This document shows positions 1 to 11,220 of a stretch of 64,000 nt of DNA, in pieces (positions within the stretch are counted from its first letter, which is position 1; every line of letters begins with the position of its first letter). The DNA is from Globodera rostochiensis (Eukaryota > Nematoda > Chromadorea > Rhabditida > Heteroderidae). Location: positions 744,001-808,000 of the forward strand of contig JAEVLN010000021.1 of NCBI GenBank assembly GCA_018350325.1. Direction: 5' to 3'. The notes below the pieces were generated by a model. The model saw only the letters and a list, made by a program, of their open reading frames with translations. It made no database searches and was not told the origin of the DNA. Made by a program: the position numbers and the translations under genes.

Positions 1-444
1 GCTGCCGAGTTTTTTTAATATGAAATTATGTTAAAATTCAAAGTTTGATTTAAATCCGTAATTTTAATATTAAAAAATAAATTTATATGAAAATTTATCA
101 GATTCATCTAGGAACCCTATCAAAGCGACTACAATAAAGTCAAAGGGTCTTAAATCTAGACGTAAATCAAATTTACAAAAGCAGCGACCAAAACAATTGA
201 TTTGTTTATCGCATTTCGCTAAGTCATTGCCTAAATCCAAACTTATCTTTCGTTAAATTATTAATATTTACATTTAAAAAAGCAAATTCTAAATAAACAA
301 GAAAATTTGAAAAATTATTATCATTGTTCGAGCAAGGTTTTAATATTTAAAAAAATAAACATTGTTAAAAAGACCTAGATTCGCTTAAATTTAAACCTTA
401 ACAAAACGAATTTATTGAAACCGATAATTTACAAATAATAAATT

Positions 445-567
445 ATGCAAGTCGTAATTTTGATAAAGCGAGATGTGCCACTTTTTCGGCACCTTCACCC
501 CAAAAATCCTTCGGATGCGGGCGACAACATTTTGGCGGTGCGAAAATTTATTTATATTTTTAAATGA
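445..567 (+). CDS. Short coding-like ORF, 40 aa, unidentified
   Basis: An ATG opens a 40-codon frame ending in TGA. The middle is a G+C-rich island (roughly 470-540) in A+T-rich surroundings; it reads ...KRDVPLFRHLHPKNPSDAGD..., then a hydrophobic A+T-rich tail. I recognise no family. A weak GT donor (GCG|GTGCGA) lies near 533, so it could be a first exon rather than a complete protein. The minus strand of the island is also open, so strand and reality are uncertain. The next open island (612-791) lies 45 bp downstream on the same strand and might belong to the same transcript. Confidence 0.25.
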   Translation: MQVVILIKRDVPLFRHLHPKNPSDAGDNILAVRKFIYIFK

Positions 568-611
568 CAAACTTTATTCAACCTTATGATGAACAATAAA
601 TACAATATTAA

Positions 612-791
612 TTAATTCTCGTAGCCCAATTGAAGGAAAATGAGGAAACAATTTCTGAACGCTTTCCACAAATCCGCCATTTTCCCGACTTTCCGTGCAT
701 ATGTATGATAGTGGAAATAATTTCTAAAATTCTTTTCAATTATTCCCGAGTCTTTAAAAATATTTTTGTGAGTTATTTGGAAATTTTTTGA
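612..791 (+). CDS. Exon-like open frame, unidentified
   Basis: This is an open frame of 59 codons between stops with no early ATG, so if real it is an exon. It starts LILVAQLKENEETISERF and continues PQIRHFPDFPC, which is protein-like in composition, then turns A+T-rich and hydrophobic. An AG that could serve as acceptor precedes CCCAATTG near 623. No family is recognised. Together with the ORF at 445-567 it forms the only coding-like patch in the first 1.4 kb. Confidence 0.25.
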   Translation, partial: LILVAQLKENEETISERFPQIRHFPDFPCICMIVEIISKILFNYSRVFKNIFVSYLEIF

Positions 792-1417
792 AATTTTATT
801 TTTTTGGTCTGCAATATTGGTTGAATGTTATTAAAATTCATAACTTTTCTTAAAGAAGAGCATTTTGAATGACTTTGGTGTCATAAAATGCAGAGAAAAA
901 AATAACAATTTTTAGAATAGAAATTTTCAAAAACTCATTGATTAAATAAATAGCTTATTTTTTTTGCTCTATTAGAAACTATTTTTTGAATTAAAAGTCT
1001 TAATGGAATCTGATCAAAATAATTTTTGTTTCCAAATTGCACGAAATGTCTTTTTTCGACTAAATTGATGCGCTTAACACGAATTTGAACTTTGTTTATG
1101 ATTTTAAATGAAAACTTCGAAACAAATGCACCAAATTAGTGTTTTAGTTTTCCTTTTACTAAAATAAAATGTATTTATTGAGTTCGTTTTTGATTAAATG
1201 ATTCATTTTACCCTTAAAATTTTTTTAATATATGTATTTACTTTTTTTGTTAACTTTTTTTCATTTAGATGAACAAACACTATTATAAAAATTTGAGAAT
1301 AAATCTAAAATGTGTTTTTTAGTGTAATTAAGTTTTTTTCGCAGTTAAATTCACTCCTATTCTGGTGTTGTGCGCCTTTTCGAAGACGCTATGTGCACCT
1401 CTGGTTGTTGATATTTA
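792..1417. other. A+T-rich stretch without recognised feature
   Basis: I see no convincing open frame, RNA gene or repeat here. A small G+C-richer patch lies at about 1360-1400, just before the minisatellite block. Confidence 0.5.
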
Positions 1418-1896
1418 ATAAATGATCAAAAAAGTAACTAAAAAATTATTTGATGGGGTGCGTTGATGACCAAATTACACTCGCCGTCTGACTTTCTCTT
1501 TTTAGCACACTATTTCGTCAAAAAATAAATGATCAAAAAAGTAACTAAAAAATTATTAGATGGGATGCGTTGATGACCAAATTACACTCGCCGTCTGACT
1601 CTCTGTTTTTAGCACACTATTTATTCAACAAATAAAATGTTCAAAAAAGTAACTTAAAAATTATTAGATGGGGTGCGTTGATGACCAAATTACTCTAACC
1701 GTCTGACTCTCTCTTTTTAGCACACTATTTCTTCAAAAATAAAATGTTTAAAAAAGTAACTAAAAAATTATTAGATGGGGTGCGTTGATGACCAAATTAC
1801 TCTAACCGTCTGACTCTCTCGTTTTAGTACACTATTAAAATAAAACTTTTAAAAAAGTAACTAAAACAATTTGTAGTTGGGTGCGTTGATGCCCAA
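1418..1896 (-). repeat. Minisatellite block A (about 105 bp unit, about 4.5 copies)
   Basis: Consecutive units begin near 1418, 1525, 1630 and 1737, with a decayed partial unit to about 1896. Shared landmarks in each unit are AAAAAGTAACTAAAAAATTA, GGGTGCGTTGATGACCAAAT, CCGTCTGACT and TTTTTAGCACACTATTT. This is the reverse complement of the units at 31.1-31.9 kb and 58.5-59.6 kb. Units differ by point changes and small indels, and the last is the most diverged. It is a noncoding tandem repeat. Confidence 0.95.
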
Positions 1897-2229
1897 ATGG
1901 GATAATTAAAATTCTTTTTGAACATATTAAATATATTTTTACAATCTCAGACTTTAAATTTTTTTACATTATAACCTTTTATTTTTAATTACAATTCAAC
2001 AATATTTATACCATAAATCTTTAGACCATTAATATAAATTTTCTGTTATTTGCATTGCGTTTAAAATTTTTAGTGGTTCAGCACCGACCCCCGACATGCA
2101 ATCCCTGTATCCTTCGAACTGAAGGATAAACAATTTATTAATTTATTTTTAGTATTTTATAAATAATAATTTTGAAATTTTCAAAATACGTTTTTGTGTG
2201 AATCTTTTTGCGCATTTGTAAATTCATTC

Positions 2230-2825
2230 TATTCAAATATTGCGTTCCTAAATTTATTGGTACAATGATTTGCCAGTAATATGTTTATTTATTTATTAAT
2301 AAAATATTTTCATGCAAGTCAAATGGTCCACATAAAATTTTAGCAGGCGAATCTATTAATAACTTATATGCTTTGAATTATTTATTTGAATTAGTTTTAC
2401 ACCATAATTACGTAGCATAAATAACATACATTTGTTTTCGATTTTGCTTCCCAGCAAATGAGCTATAAAAATTTAAAAATGGTGCCAAAACTCGATTACA
2501 AAAATCTCTTCTCACTGCTTTTTCCTTAATTTTTTGATGAGATAAAACTTCGATAAATTTATATTTATTATTCGTTTTATCTATTGTCAAAATTTTCAAA
2601 ATATAACTATATTAAAATTAGTAAAATCATTTTTTGTTTTTAAACTGACTTGCAAACATCTGTGGTTGCATTTATTGCGTTCCTAAATTTATTGGTACAG
2701 TGATTTGCCAGTAATATGTTATTTATTTATTAATAAAATATTTTCATGCTTTGAATTATTTATTTGAATTAGTTTTACACCATAATTACGTACCATAAAT
2801 AACATTATACATTTGTTTTCGATTT
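2230..2825 (+). repeat. Local imperfect direct duplication
   Basis: The stretch starting ATTGCGTTCCTAAATTTATT near 2239 recurs near 2674, including GATTTGCCAGTAATATGTT. The stretch ATGCTTTGAATTATTTATTT followed by GTTTTACACCATAATTACGT, near 2369, recurs near 2748. In the second copy the two blocks lie closer together, so one copy has gained or lost sequence between them. No coding content is recognised. Confidence 0.8.
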
Positions 2826-2839
2826 TATATTGATTTTGT

Positions 2840-2960
2840 TTATACATTTTTTCTTCGAGAAGTGTACATGAACTTAGGTCCCCGCTTGTCCAAACTCTGT
2901 CTCTCTGACTGGTTAGCGTGATAGACGGATGGAGTTTGTCTGCTTTTACTTAACTAAAAT
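2840..2960 (-). CDS. Exon-like G+C island, unidentified
   Basis: A G+C-richer island of about 110 bp is open in two minus-strand frames. One reads ...LDKRGPKFMYTSRRK..., with dibasic KR and RR pairs. The other follows an AG acceptor-like site (AAAAGCAG|ACAAAC) and reads ...DKLHPSITLTSQRDRVW.... The plus strand also folds: CAAACTC near 2890 pairs with GAGTTTG near 2930. I cannot decide between the frames and recognise no family. Confidence 0.2.
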
Positions 2961-5340
2961 TAAACAATGGTTGCTTGCATTTAATATAATTGCATTACAA
3001 TTATTGAGTGATGTTCTGGTAAACTTTTCGTAAATATAAGCTAAATTTTCTTTATTCGCATCCAATAATGTATATTTTGAATTAATAATATTTATATTGT
3101 GTTATTTTTTATCATTTTTTGTTTTAATAATTAAATTAAGAAATTGGTGTCTGGCATTTTGTTTAAAATTTTATTTTTGAACTAGAATAAACTTTATATA
3201 TTTATCTTAAATTGTTTATTTAATTTTTACTCACAAATAATGCTAGAAAGATATTATCTTGCTTGATTGATTATTAGTATTTTTTTAATTATAAATATAT
3301 AATAATTTAAATTTTATTGAGGTCTAATGAAATTTAAGAAATTGAATATAGTAAATCTTCCAATATATGGATGTAACGAATACATAATTGATTTGCCTAT
3401 TTTATAGAATGTAATCCAAGCATATTGTTATAAATTAAAAAAATTATTAAAATAACAATTTATTCTCCGCAGCGACTTCTTTAATTGTTTACTATCAGTT
3501 TCATGGCAAATTGTGTCTTGCTTGAGTTCCACTTGTAATTCGCGGAAAATATATTTTTCCTGAGCATTCAAATTTCGATTTGCAATTCATTTAATAGGAA
3601 TTTCATCCAGTTTAAAAGTTGATCAAAATTTTTCATGCTATTTTAAAATTATTTATTAAAAACGACATGAGCAATTTTTATATATAACTATTAAAGATTT
3701 ATATTATATTGTTTTTCTTTATATAAGTTTAAATTTACTATATTTGCGATTTAATTTTGTCTATTATTTATTATGCTAATTATTGTACTTTCAAAAATAA
3801 TATATGCTATGGTGCGTTATTCCTTTTCATATTCCGTCGTTCAAATCGAATTTACAAACGATATTCATGCCAAATAGTTATCTTTACTGCTGTATGTTGA
3901 CGCTATTATTGTAAGCATTGGAGAACTCTCAACCAACTGTTGATGTCTCGCACGCGTTTTTAATGAGGTTTTGGACTTTTTTAAAGTAATATTAGCTATA
4001 TTTTTTGAATCATATTTTTTCGTGATTAATTTTTATTATAATTTTTTTTACCTATTTAGGAATTTATAATTTTAATACTGTGTTTCATTGTGGCTTTAAG
4101 CTTTGTAAAATGTGATTTCAAAAAATTTGCTTAATGTCACTCATGCCCGCCTTTTTTAATGAGTATTCGTTTTTTAACTGATTTAATAATTGCAGGTTAT
4201 TGATATGTTTTTGATTTTAAAATATATCGTATTTATGTTTTTAGTAATTAATATGCTTTTATTTGGTATTGTTTTTATTGCTATTATAGTGTATTTAAAT
4301 AATTTTTTAATAAGTCTTTTTCAATAACCTGCAATTCGTTGTTGCGAAGCACTTATAATTTAGCCACCAACAACACTTGCATCAAATAGGAGATTCTTCT
4401 GCTGTCCATATGACGGTGGAATGCCAATCCACCATTTTCGGAAGTAACAAAATTTCTTTTTTTAATTATTTTCGTTTTTTAAACTGTAATAAACTTTGGA
4501 TAACAATTTTTATTATGATATTTATTAACATTTTTATTAACATTTTTATTTATTGGTTTTATTTTGGATTTTCGTTTGTATTATTTGGCGCATTTTATTG
4601 GTTTTAGGCAAGCGCAGTCTTCTGCTGTCCTTTACCAAATTACATCACTACCACAATCTAGCTATATATTTTCATGATGCATTTTGTAACAGAAACATTC
4701 TTGAATTCTTAATAGAAAATGTTGGTTTTTATTTATCAATATTTTACAATAAGTTTCAAAAATCTTGCCGTTTGATATTATGATTTGCAAAAGTTTTTTT
4801 ATTTAGTGTAAAATTTTGGTGAAATCCCTGTAAAAATCTACCATCATGCAAAACTTTGTTTATTGTGATTTTAAATATATAACTTTTGCTTTTTTGGAAT
4901 TCAGAATTTATCATAAATATTTTATTAAACATGATCAAAGATTATGTCCGGTTGCAGTCTCATCCAGAGAATTGTGCCATTCCACTTGTATTCCAAGACC
5001 ACCAAATTCAAAAATTTCTTCTAGGTTTATACTTTTGATTTAAATCTTTGTAAATTTATCGCTATTAAAATTATTATCATAATGATTTTTCTCAAATACA
5101 TTATAGAGATGATTTTATACATGATAAGGTTAATGAAATGTCGTTTGAAATTCAAAATATTCATTTGCTTTTGTAGTGCTAATTTAAATTTGTAGCTGGT
5201 AATTAAAGAGCATTTTTTGCTAAGTTTACATATTTCCAATTGCAGTTTGTTTAAATATTTAGGATTATATAACAATTAAAAATATTAGTTTTTTTGTTTT
5301 TTGTTTTTAATTCAAGACTCTATATGCCTTATTGCATTGG
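2961..5340. other. A+T-rich stretch with only weak islands
   Basis: Nothing convincing is seen here. Short G+C-richer patches occur near 3820-3960, 4360-4440 and 4940-5010. Their open frames are short and conflict between strands; the longest, near 4377-4783, are dominated by A+T-driven Phe/Ile/Tyr codons. Confidence 0.4.
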
Positions 5341-5353
5341 TTTTGTCTAAATA

Positions 5354-5542
5354 TTGAGAAAGTCTTTAATCATTTTTGTAATAGCCATGTACATCGCGTT
5401 TTGCAATGCGCCAAACGTAGCGAAATTGACCACACTGTTGACCAGCGTGGTTTTAATAAAATATTCTTATTTGCTTGTCAATTATTTTAACATTAATTTA
5501 AATCTTGTCTCCGACAACTCAAGAATGTCAGAAACTTTATAA
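5354..5542 (+). CDS. Possible secreted or membrane-anchored small ORF
   Basis: The frame opens with a TTG at 5354; the first ATG is at 5387. The N-terminus reads RKSLIIFVIAMYIAFCNA, a basic residue pair, a hydrophobic stretch and a small-residue C-N-A end that resembles a signal peptide with a cleavage site. The rest (PNVAKLTTLLTSVV...) is unremarkable. With the ATG start the signal-like stretch would be truncated, so it may be an exon whose start lies upstream. No family is recognised. Confidence 0.25.
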   Translation: MRKSLIIFVIAMYIAFCNAPNVAKLTTLLTSVVLIKYSYLLVNYFNINLNLVSDNSRMSETL

Positions 5543-5690
5543 TCCCGTTTTATGCAAAGAAGTTAGTGTAAATTTTTTTATATTTAAAAAAACTTTAGCT
5601 GATTTGGTTTTGTTAAATATTTTTCGGCAAATAGTTTAATTTTTAGTTATTGTAAAATTTTTTTTGAATTCACCAATTCGAGAATATTAA

Positions 5691-5861
5691 ACATTCTATT
5701 TCTTGAAATACAATTTATTTTGCACGACTATTGTTTTATTGTTTGTCAACAAATTAGAAGTTCTGCCACGCATCGGGAAGGAAAGACGTGTAGCCAAAGT
5801 TTATCTTATCGGTGACCCCCTTATATATTGTTTGTATTTTTTTATGTTTCTGTTTTTTTAA
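5691..5861 (+). CDS. Exon-like open frame around a G+C island, unidentified
   Basis: Fifty-six open codons end in TAA. The island at about 5755-5820 reads NKLEVLPRIGKERRVAKVY followed by LIGDPLIYC, protein-like and basic, flanked by hydrophobic A+T-rich codons. An AAATTAG acceptor-like site lies at about 5757. It sits about 70 bp from the tRNA-like gene on the opposite strand. No homology is recognised. Confidence 0.25.
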   Translation, partial: TFYFLKYNLFCTTIVLLFVNKLEVLPRIGKERRVAKVYLIGDPLIYCLYFFMFLFF

Positions 5862-5928
5862 TTTAGCATTTGTAAAAACAAACACAAGAAAAACAAATTG
5901 ATGAACACGCACAAAAACACGTCCTTTT

Positions 5929-6002
5929 TCTGGTTTGGCAGATTCGAACTGCCGACCTTCTGAACTTCAGTCAGACGCTCTAACCAACTGAGCTACCAAA
6001 CT
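5929..6002 (-). tRNA. tRNA-Phe (anticodon GAA), acceptor stem irregular
   Basis: Read on the minus strand the element has a D-arm GCTC-AGTTGGTTA-GAGC with a good A box, an anticodon arm TCTGA-CTGAAGT-TCAGA giving anticodon GAA (Phe), variable loop AGGTC, and a perfect T-arm GGCAG-TTCGAAT-CTGCC (B box). A five-T run on the transcribed strand (plus-strand AAAAA at 5913-5917), 12 bases beyond the 3' end, fits a Pol III terminator. The oddity is the acceptor stem: the 5' AGTTTGG does not pair with the expected 3' AAACCAG, although it would almost pair with CCAAACC two bases earlier. This suggests a small deletion near the T-stem/acceptor junction, a pseudogene, or repair by editing. The isotype is clear; function is doubtful. 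Confidence 0.8.
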
Positions 6003-6351
6003 CAATTCCATTTAAAAAATTAGCTCATCAAGAATGAAAGTGTTTAAAAAGAGACGGACCATAAAGTCGGCTTGTCCGCACGAGTCAAATTTAAAAAATG
6101 ATTTAATAAAATGAAAATAAATGGGGCTTGCAGCAAATATTTAAATTTAATTATATTTAAATGATTTGCATTTTTTGATTTAGTTTAATTCGGAAAGGAC
6201 GTAATTTGGAATTATAAAGATGATTGTCTTTCGTATGTTTAATATCTTTATTTGAGAAACATTAGCAACGCTCCCAATGTTTATACTAGTGAATCTTTTA
6301 TATATTTGATGCCCCTTTATTGTTATTCTATATTAAAATTCAACGCTTAAG

Positions 6352-7817
6352 TTAACTTTTCGTAGCGGGGTTTTTGCGCTGGCAAATTTAGGCCCCCTAT
6401 TATTGATTAATTGTTTTAATTTTTGTTTAAAACTGGCAGCTTGAGCCAAATTTTAATATATAGGTTTATTTTAATTTTTATACCAATTCTTTTAAGCAAT
6501 TTTTGTTGTTTTATCACTCCATCCGCAAATTTACTTTTAGTATTAAGTTTTGAATTAATCAATGCAAATCAAAAAAAGAATCATGTAAAAAATTTTTTAA
6601 GATATAAAGTCATTTTTTTAATATGTTGTCAAAATTACAAAAAATAAATAAAGATCACAAAAACAGTGTTTGACCACAAATTTGCAGAAAATATGGGCAC
6701 AAATTGAACCACGGCTCAGTTATTGACAACGATTCCACAGACTGGCACGTATTGCTCTTAATTGAGTATGTGATTGTGTCGTATGTAAAATTCTGAACGC
6801 CGTATTTCGAATTATTCTGCGTTTCTTCGAATTATAAAAAATCAATTTTTTTAGGAAATATAATTATTCACTGCCTAGGGCAAAATTATTTTGTTTTCAA
6901 ATATATATATTTTGATGCTATGAAGGACAAATCAAAAGACAATCGCATAAAATATTAAACAAATCACTAAAATAAAAAGTCATCGATCAAAATGACACCA
7001 AAAATTAAGTACGCATTGAGCATTCCAAAAAAAAATCAATTTTTTTCACCTAAATTATAGCAAAATTAAATATAGTAAACCGGTCGACATATCAATTAGC
7101 TATTCAAAACCAATCTTGATTAAAAATACTGGACTTTATGATGTTATTTAAATATAAGTATTGATTAATTAAGTAAATGACTATCCATTCACCATCCTTA
7201 AAAGCAACTTTTTGATGGGCAGCTGACGAAATAAATCTGTTGCAACCCGTGCTATTTACTACACGACTAGACCCTAATTTAATATTAAAAACATAAATTA
7301 TTTATGAACTAATTTAAATAAGTTCATGAGTTTTGTTTTAAATTTGGATGTCCAGCAAAGATATAAATATAACACACATAAATAAATCTTTTATATTGTA
7401 TTACATACATATTCCAATATTGTTTCAAAAACAATTTGTTAATTTTAGAATTATTTTTCACGTTGCTTTTGATTTAATATTTTGTATCTACAGTTGTAGA
7501 ACCAGGCTTCTAACTAAAATTAACATTTGCATTATTGCCAGTAAATAATTTTCAGTATACTAAAGATACATTGCTAAATCTGCTCAACTATTTAAAGTTT
7601 CTTTTTGGTCTATTTGTTATTAAATAGCGTGATATTTTTTGCTGTAGGTTTTGTAAATTATGATTATTGTATTTTGATTTTTAAATTTTATTATATGAAG
7701 GAAAAATTTTTGAACTATCTTTTGAAAATATTTTGTTTAATAAAATTAATCGGTTATATTATTATAAATTTGTTTTAATTTAAGACACAAGTTAAATGAA
7801 GGATTGTATTGTTAAGT
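6352..7817 (+). repeat. Dispersed repeat, copy 1 (long form)
   Basis: It matches 55526-56491 nearly base for base, from TTAACTTTTCGTAGCGG to GGATTGTATTGTTAAGT. Copy 1 carries about 508 bp (roughly 6694-7201) that copy 2 lacks. At the junction both copies share an AAGCAA stretch, and I see no target-site duplication, so deletion in copy 2 is as likely as insertion in copy 1. No transposase is visible. The frames inside (6423-6647, 7348-7548) look like A+T-driven background. The extra segment holds a weak coding-like patch at 6705-6790. Confidence 0.9.
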
Positions 7818-7863
7818 ACCCAGATGCGCCGAGCTGCAGCCACAAGAGAATAACAGCATAGCA

Positions 7864-8093
7864 ATGGGCTTCAACAAAGGTCCGCAAACTTCGGTTGCGT
7901 ATAGAATCGCAAGAAAAGAAAGTAATTATAAAAAAAGCATTTTCTCCTTAAGTGAAAACATTAACCATTCAAATGTAATATTATTAAATGATCTTCTAAT
8001 GATTTTTTAGCAGGACATTTTACCTCTAAAATGATTTCTATAGCACCAGATTGTAGCATCATCAAAAATTTGAAAATCCACCTGGCATCTTAA
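7864..8093 (+). CDS. Candidate two-exon small gene or gene fragment, unidentified
   Basis: Exon A runs from ATG at 7864 to 7921. A GTAATT donor follows, an 89 bp intron (7922-8010) ends in GATTTTTTAG, and exon B (8011-8093) ends in TAA. The frame is kept across the junction, giving 46 aa: MGFNKGPQTSVAYRIARKE, then THFTSK-like sequence is not what is seen; the junction codon is Thr followed by GHFTSKMISIAPDCS. The frame is also open upstream of the ATG to 7816, exactly where the dispersed repeat ends, so the true start may be farther left. Codon composition is clearly richer in G+C than the flanks. No family is recognised. Confidence 0.35.
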
Positions 8094-8160
8094 ATCCATT
8101 TTTATATTTATTAAAGCATTAAATGGCCCATGTAGATAAATAATTAATGAGTTTTGTTGA

Positions 8161-8289
8161 TGTCTCTTTTTAAATTTTAATCGTCGACTGATCGAACGCG
8201 CGATCAGATTCCACGTTACGTTTAAGAGTTTTCCAATTTTTGTTAATAATATTAATAAGGATAGTATCCCTAAGAAAGTTCCTTTTTAA
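8161..8289 (+). CDS. Exon-like open frame with hairpin, unidentified
   Basis: Forty-two open codons lack an ATG and read through ...NRRLIERAIRFHVTFKSF.... The island includes a perfect hairpin, CTGATCG/CGATCAG with a six-base loop, around 8187-8206. It could be an exon or just a G+C island. No homology is recognised. Confidence 0.2.
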   Translation, partial: CLFLNFNRRLIERAIRFHVTFKSFPIFVNNINKDSIPKKVPF

Positions 8290-8519
8290 ATTAACTATTT
8301 TTTAAATTGGTATTGTTATTCGTTTATATAGTCTTTACATAGCACTGTACATTTGGAATTCTTTGAAAATTTTATTTTTTGTTATACATTATCATATTTT
8401 CTGTTCAATTTTAAATGTTACTATATTTATTGCTTTTTTCATGAGAGTTCATTCATCGTACCAGCCGTGTGCCTCATTCTTCTTCCAAACGCGAACAGCG
8501 CAAAAATCTTTCAATAATT

Positions 8520-9895
8520 AAAAATTGAAATTAACTAATTGTATATATATATAAAAGTATATGTTATTAATTAAGGGACCTCATTATTTAAACAGTTTTA
8601 TTCAATTTTTAATTTGTGAAAATTTCAGACCTTTTGAAAAGATAAATTTTATTTTACTTTTCTCTAATATTAATTTACTTTTGAATACTTTCGTCGGACT
8701 CAATTAGGCTTAAAAAATTATAGTAATATGAAATTTGATTTGTATATTGTTTTTTATGTAGAGCTAGTCGTGTCAATTTTAAAATAATTCCATAATATTT
8801 TATTTTACACAACACTATGATAAGAATATCTTTTGTAATATATTCAATGAATTTTTGTGTTCTATAAAAACAATAAATGAAAATTTTGCGAATAATTATT
8901 TTCAATTGTATGTTTATTTTAACTTTTCCGTTTTTTGGACAAAAGTTTTTAAGATAATTCAAAATTATAATTCATATTCTTAACACACATGAACAAAGAA
9001 GATAACTTTAAAATTAATTGAGACAAGAGTTAGGGTAAAAAAAAATACATTAAATAATATAAGAGTCAATAAAGATAAAAAGCAAATTATGTATGTGTGA
9101 GATAAAGAAGTTAATAAACGTAACAATTGAAAACCTCTATAATTTTCTAAAAAATACAAAAACAAGAATCTATATAAAAACTAAAAATGCTTTAAATCGT
9201 TATGAAAACGCACCGCACCAACTTTCATCCATATAATCAAAACTCAAATTTTTATGTCGTATTAAAAAAAATAAGAACTGCAACTGTTTGCAAATATAAA
9301 CTAAAGAAATATTATTAAACACCAAGATTTAGTTTGTATGATTAATTGATGTATGTGAATTCATTTTAAATAAAATCGAAGCAAATTTTTGTGATTTAAA
9401 TATTTTAATATATAACTACAGTCATAAAATTTAAAGATAATAACATGTTAATTCTTTAATAAATTTTTACATTAATGCGCAATCAAAGAAAATAAATAAA
9501 ATACAAATAATAAAATCAAAATAGTTTAGATTTTTCGACCTCTTAAAAATGTGTTATAATTTTTATAATTTATGACTAAATATGTATTTTTTATAGAAAA
9601 TCAAACACCAATAAATTTAATTTAGTAATTATAATGTTTATTTATTTCAAAGTTTTTATAAAACTAACAAAATTTTGTAAAACATACTAAACATTTTATA
9701 ATGAAACTTCGAGGTTCGACCTACAAAAAGATATGTATTATTTTAATCCCCTAAATAATTTTATTATTTGAATATTTTTCCAAACTAAAGCAATTAAAAG
9801 TTTAAAGTTAAAAAAATACATCTTGGCAATATCTCATCACCCACACAAAACTTTCTTTATTCAATATTTAAATTTTGAAAATAAAAAGCCATTAA
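8520..9895. other. A+T-rich stretch without recognised feature
   Basis: I see only background A+T-rich sequence. An ATG frame of 38 codons (9202-9318, MKTHRTNFHPYNQ...) is the least unlikely coding candidate. The frames at 8675-8962 and 8980-9165 on the minus strand are Ile/Tyr/Phe-rich and look like background. Confidence 0.4.
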
Positions 9896-9899
9896 ATAG

Positions 9900-10055
9900 C
9901 TAAGAATCAAAATTTTTAATTGTGATACGAGTACAGCAATCGAAGGAAACTGCACAAAGTACGAGCAGCAAGAATTTCCGTCCACTGTTTTTTTTTGTGC
10001 ATGCGAAATAAGTTTAATAAATTTCAGTTTAAAAGAAGAAACAAATAAATACTGA
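9900..10055 (+). CDS. Exon-like cysteine-containing open frame
   Basis: Fifty-one open codons end in TGA and read ...NCDTSTAIEGNCTKYEQQEF..., then ...FFCACEIS.... There are four cysteines and balanced codon use in the G+C island (about 9925-9990). There is no ATG, so if real it is an internal or terminal exon. No cysteine framework that I know is matched. Confidence 0.25.
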   Translation, partial: LRIKIFNCDTSTAIEGNCTKYEQQEFPSTVFFCACEISLINFSLKEETNKY

Positions 10056-10330
10056 TAAAGATAATCAAAAAAAGCAAACTGCTACTCAGATTTTATTTTA
10101 TGAAAAATAAGTAAAAGTGGCAAATAATTAATAATTTATTTTAAAAAAATGTTTTTATTTAGCATTTTATTAAAATCAAATGGCAAAAAAAGATTCCGAA
10201 GTATCTGTTAAAAAAAAATAAAAAGAGAAGAATTGTAATTAAAATTACAATGAAATTTAAATAATTATAAATTAAAGCTAAATCATTTGTTTAAGTTAAA
10301 ACAATGCTGCGAATCAAGTTGTCTTTTCAG

Positions 10331-10417
10331 ATGGCGTACGAGGAAAATCGACTGTTAGTTCACAGCATAGTTGAAAGTGATACAAATGAAATTAAAATGA
10401 TTCATCCGTCAAAATAA
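10331..10417 (+). CDS. Short terminal-exon-like ORF after a strong acceptor
   Basis: GTCTTTTCAG, a textbook pyrimidine-rich 3' splice site, is followed immediately by an ATG frame of 28 codons, MAYEENRLLVHSIVESDTNE..., ending in TAA. It could be a terminal exon or a trans-splice acceptor next to a start codon. The upstream 400 bp is A+T-rich and could be an intron. No family is recognised. Confidence 0.35.
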   Translation: MAYEENRLLVHSIVESDTNEIKMIHPSK

Positions 10418-11220
10418 AACAAGTTTATTTAAATGATTATATTACAATTAAAATACGCACAAAAATATACAAAATGTAATCAATTAAACAACTATTCTCA
10501 ATATTAAAAATTCGTTTAACGAACAAATTATAACAGTAACGTAATGTCTTCAAATATTAAAAACCAAAATTAATGAAAAATAAAATATAACTTATTCGAT
10601 GTAAGATTTATAATTATAACAAAAATTAAATATGTTTAAAAAAGTTGCTAAAATATTTTAAACATAGCCATTAAAAGTTTTACGACAATATGAAAAAGTT
10701 TTTATATAGATTAAACTTAATACCTTCAAAAAACATTTAAAACATAATAGAAAACAAAAAAAAGTTTTAATTATAAACCCCAAAATGTTCAAAGATTCAA
10801 ATAAAAATCGAACAAATTACAAAAATTAATTAATTTAAAAAATCTGTAAATTGATATCTTCCAACAACAATAGAAGAAAAACCTGGTAAATTTTTTAATA
10901 TTTAAATATATTGCCTACAAAAAAGCATGTGTCAAAAGGGAAAAATGCCAACAGTCAATGTGATGCCAAAATAAATGCCAACCTTTATATTTTATATTAA
11001 GACTTGTAACACTTTTAGTACAAGATGGCTGCTTAAATTTAAAAATTAATAATACCCATCTAGTCTTGCTTTTATTATAAAATCATGGCACTTTAATTCT
11101 ACACAAACGACGAAGAAATAAATAAATAAATTTCGTTTGATCGAAAAAACATCAATAAATGTAAAAAGAATTCGGAAGATTTAATTTTAAAGTATTTAAA
11201 AAAATTACGACAAATTTTAA
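10418..11220. other. A+T-rich stretch without recognised feature
   Basis: I see nothing here beyond A-rich background. Confidence 0.5.

Noticed and set aside
4377..4783. Overlapping 76 aa plus-strand ORFs
   Set aside because: Except for about 20 codons near 4380-4440 they are Phe/Ile/Tyr-rich A+T-driven frames without splice or start support.
7864..7921. Possible ribosomal protein eL36 N-terminus (GFNKG motif)
   Set aside because: Only a few residues agree and the following sequence does not continue the family pattern.
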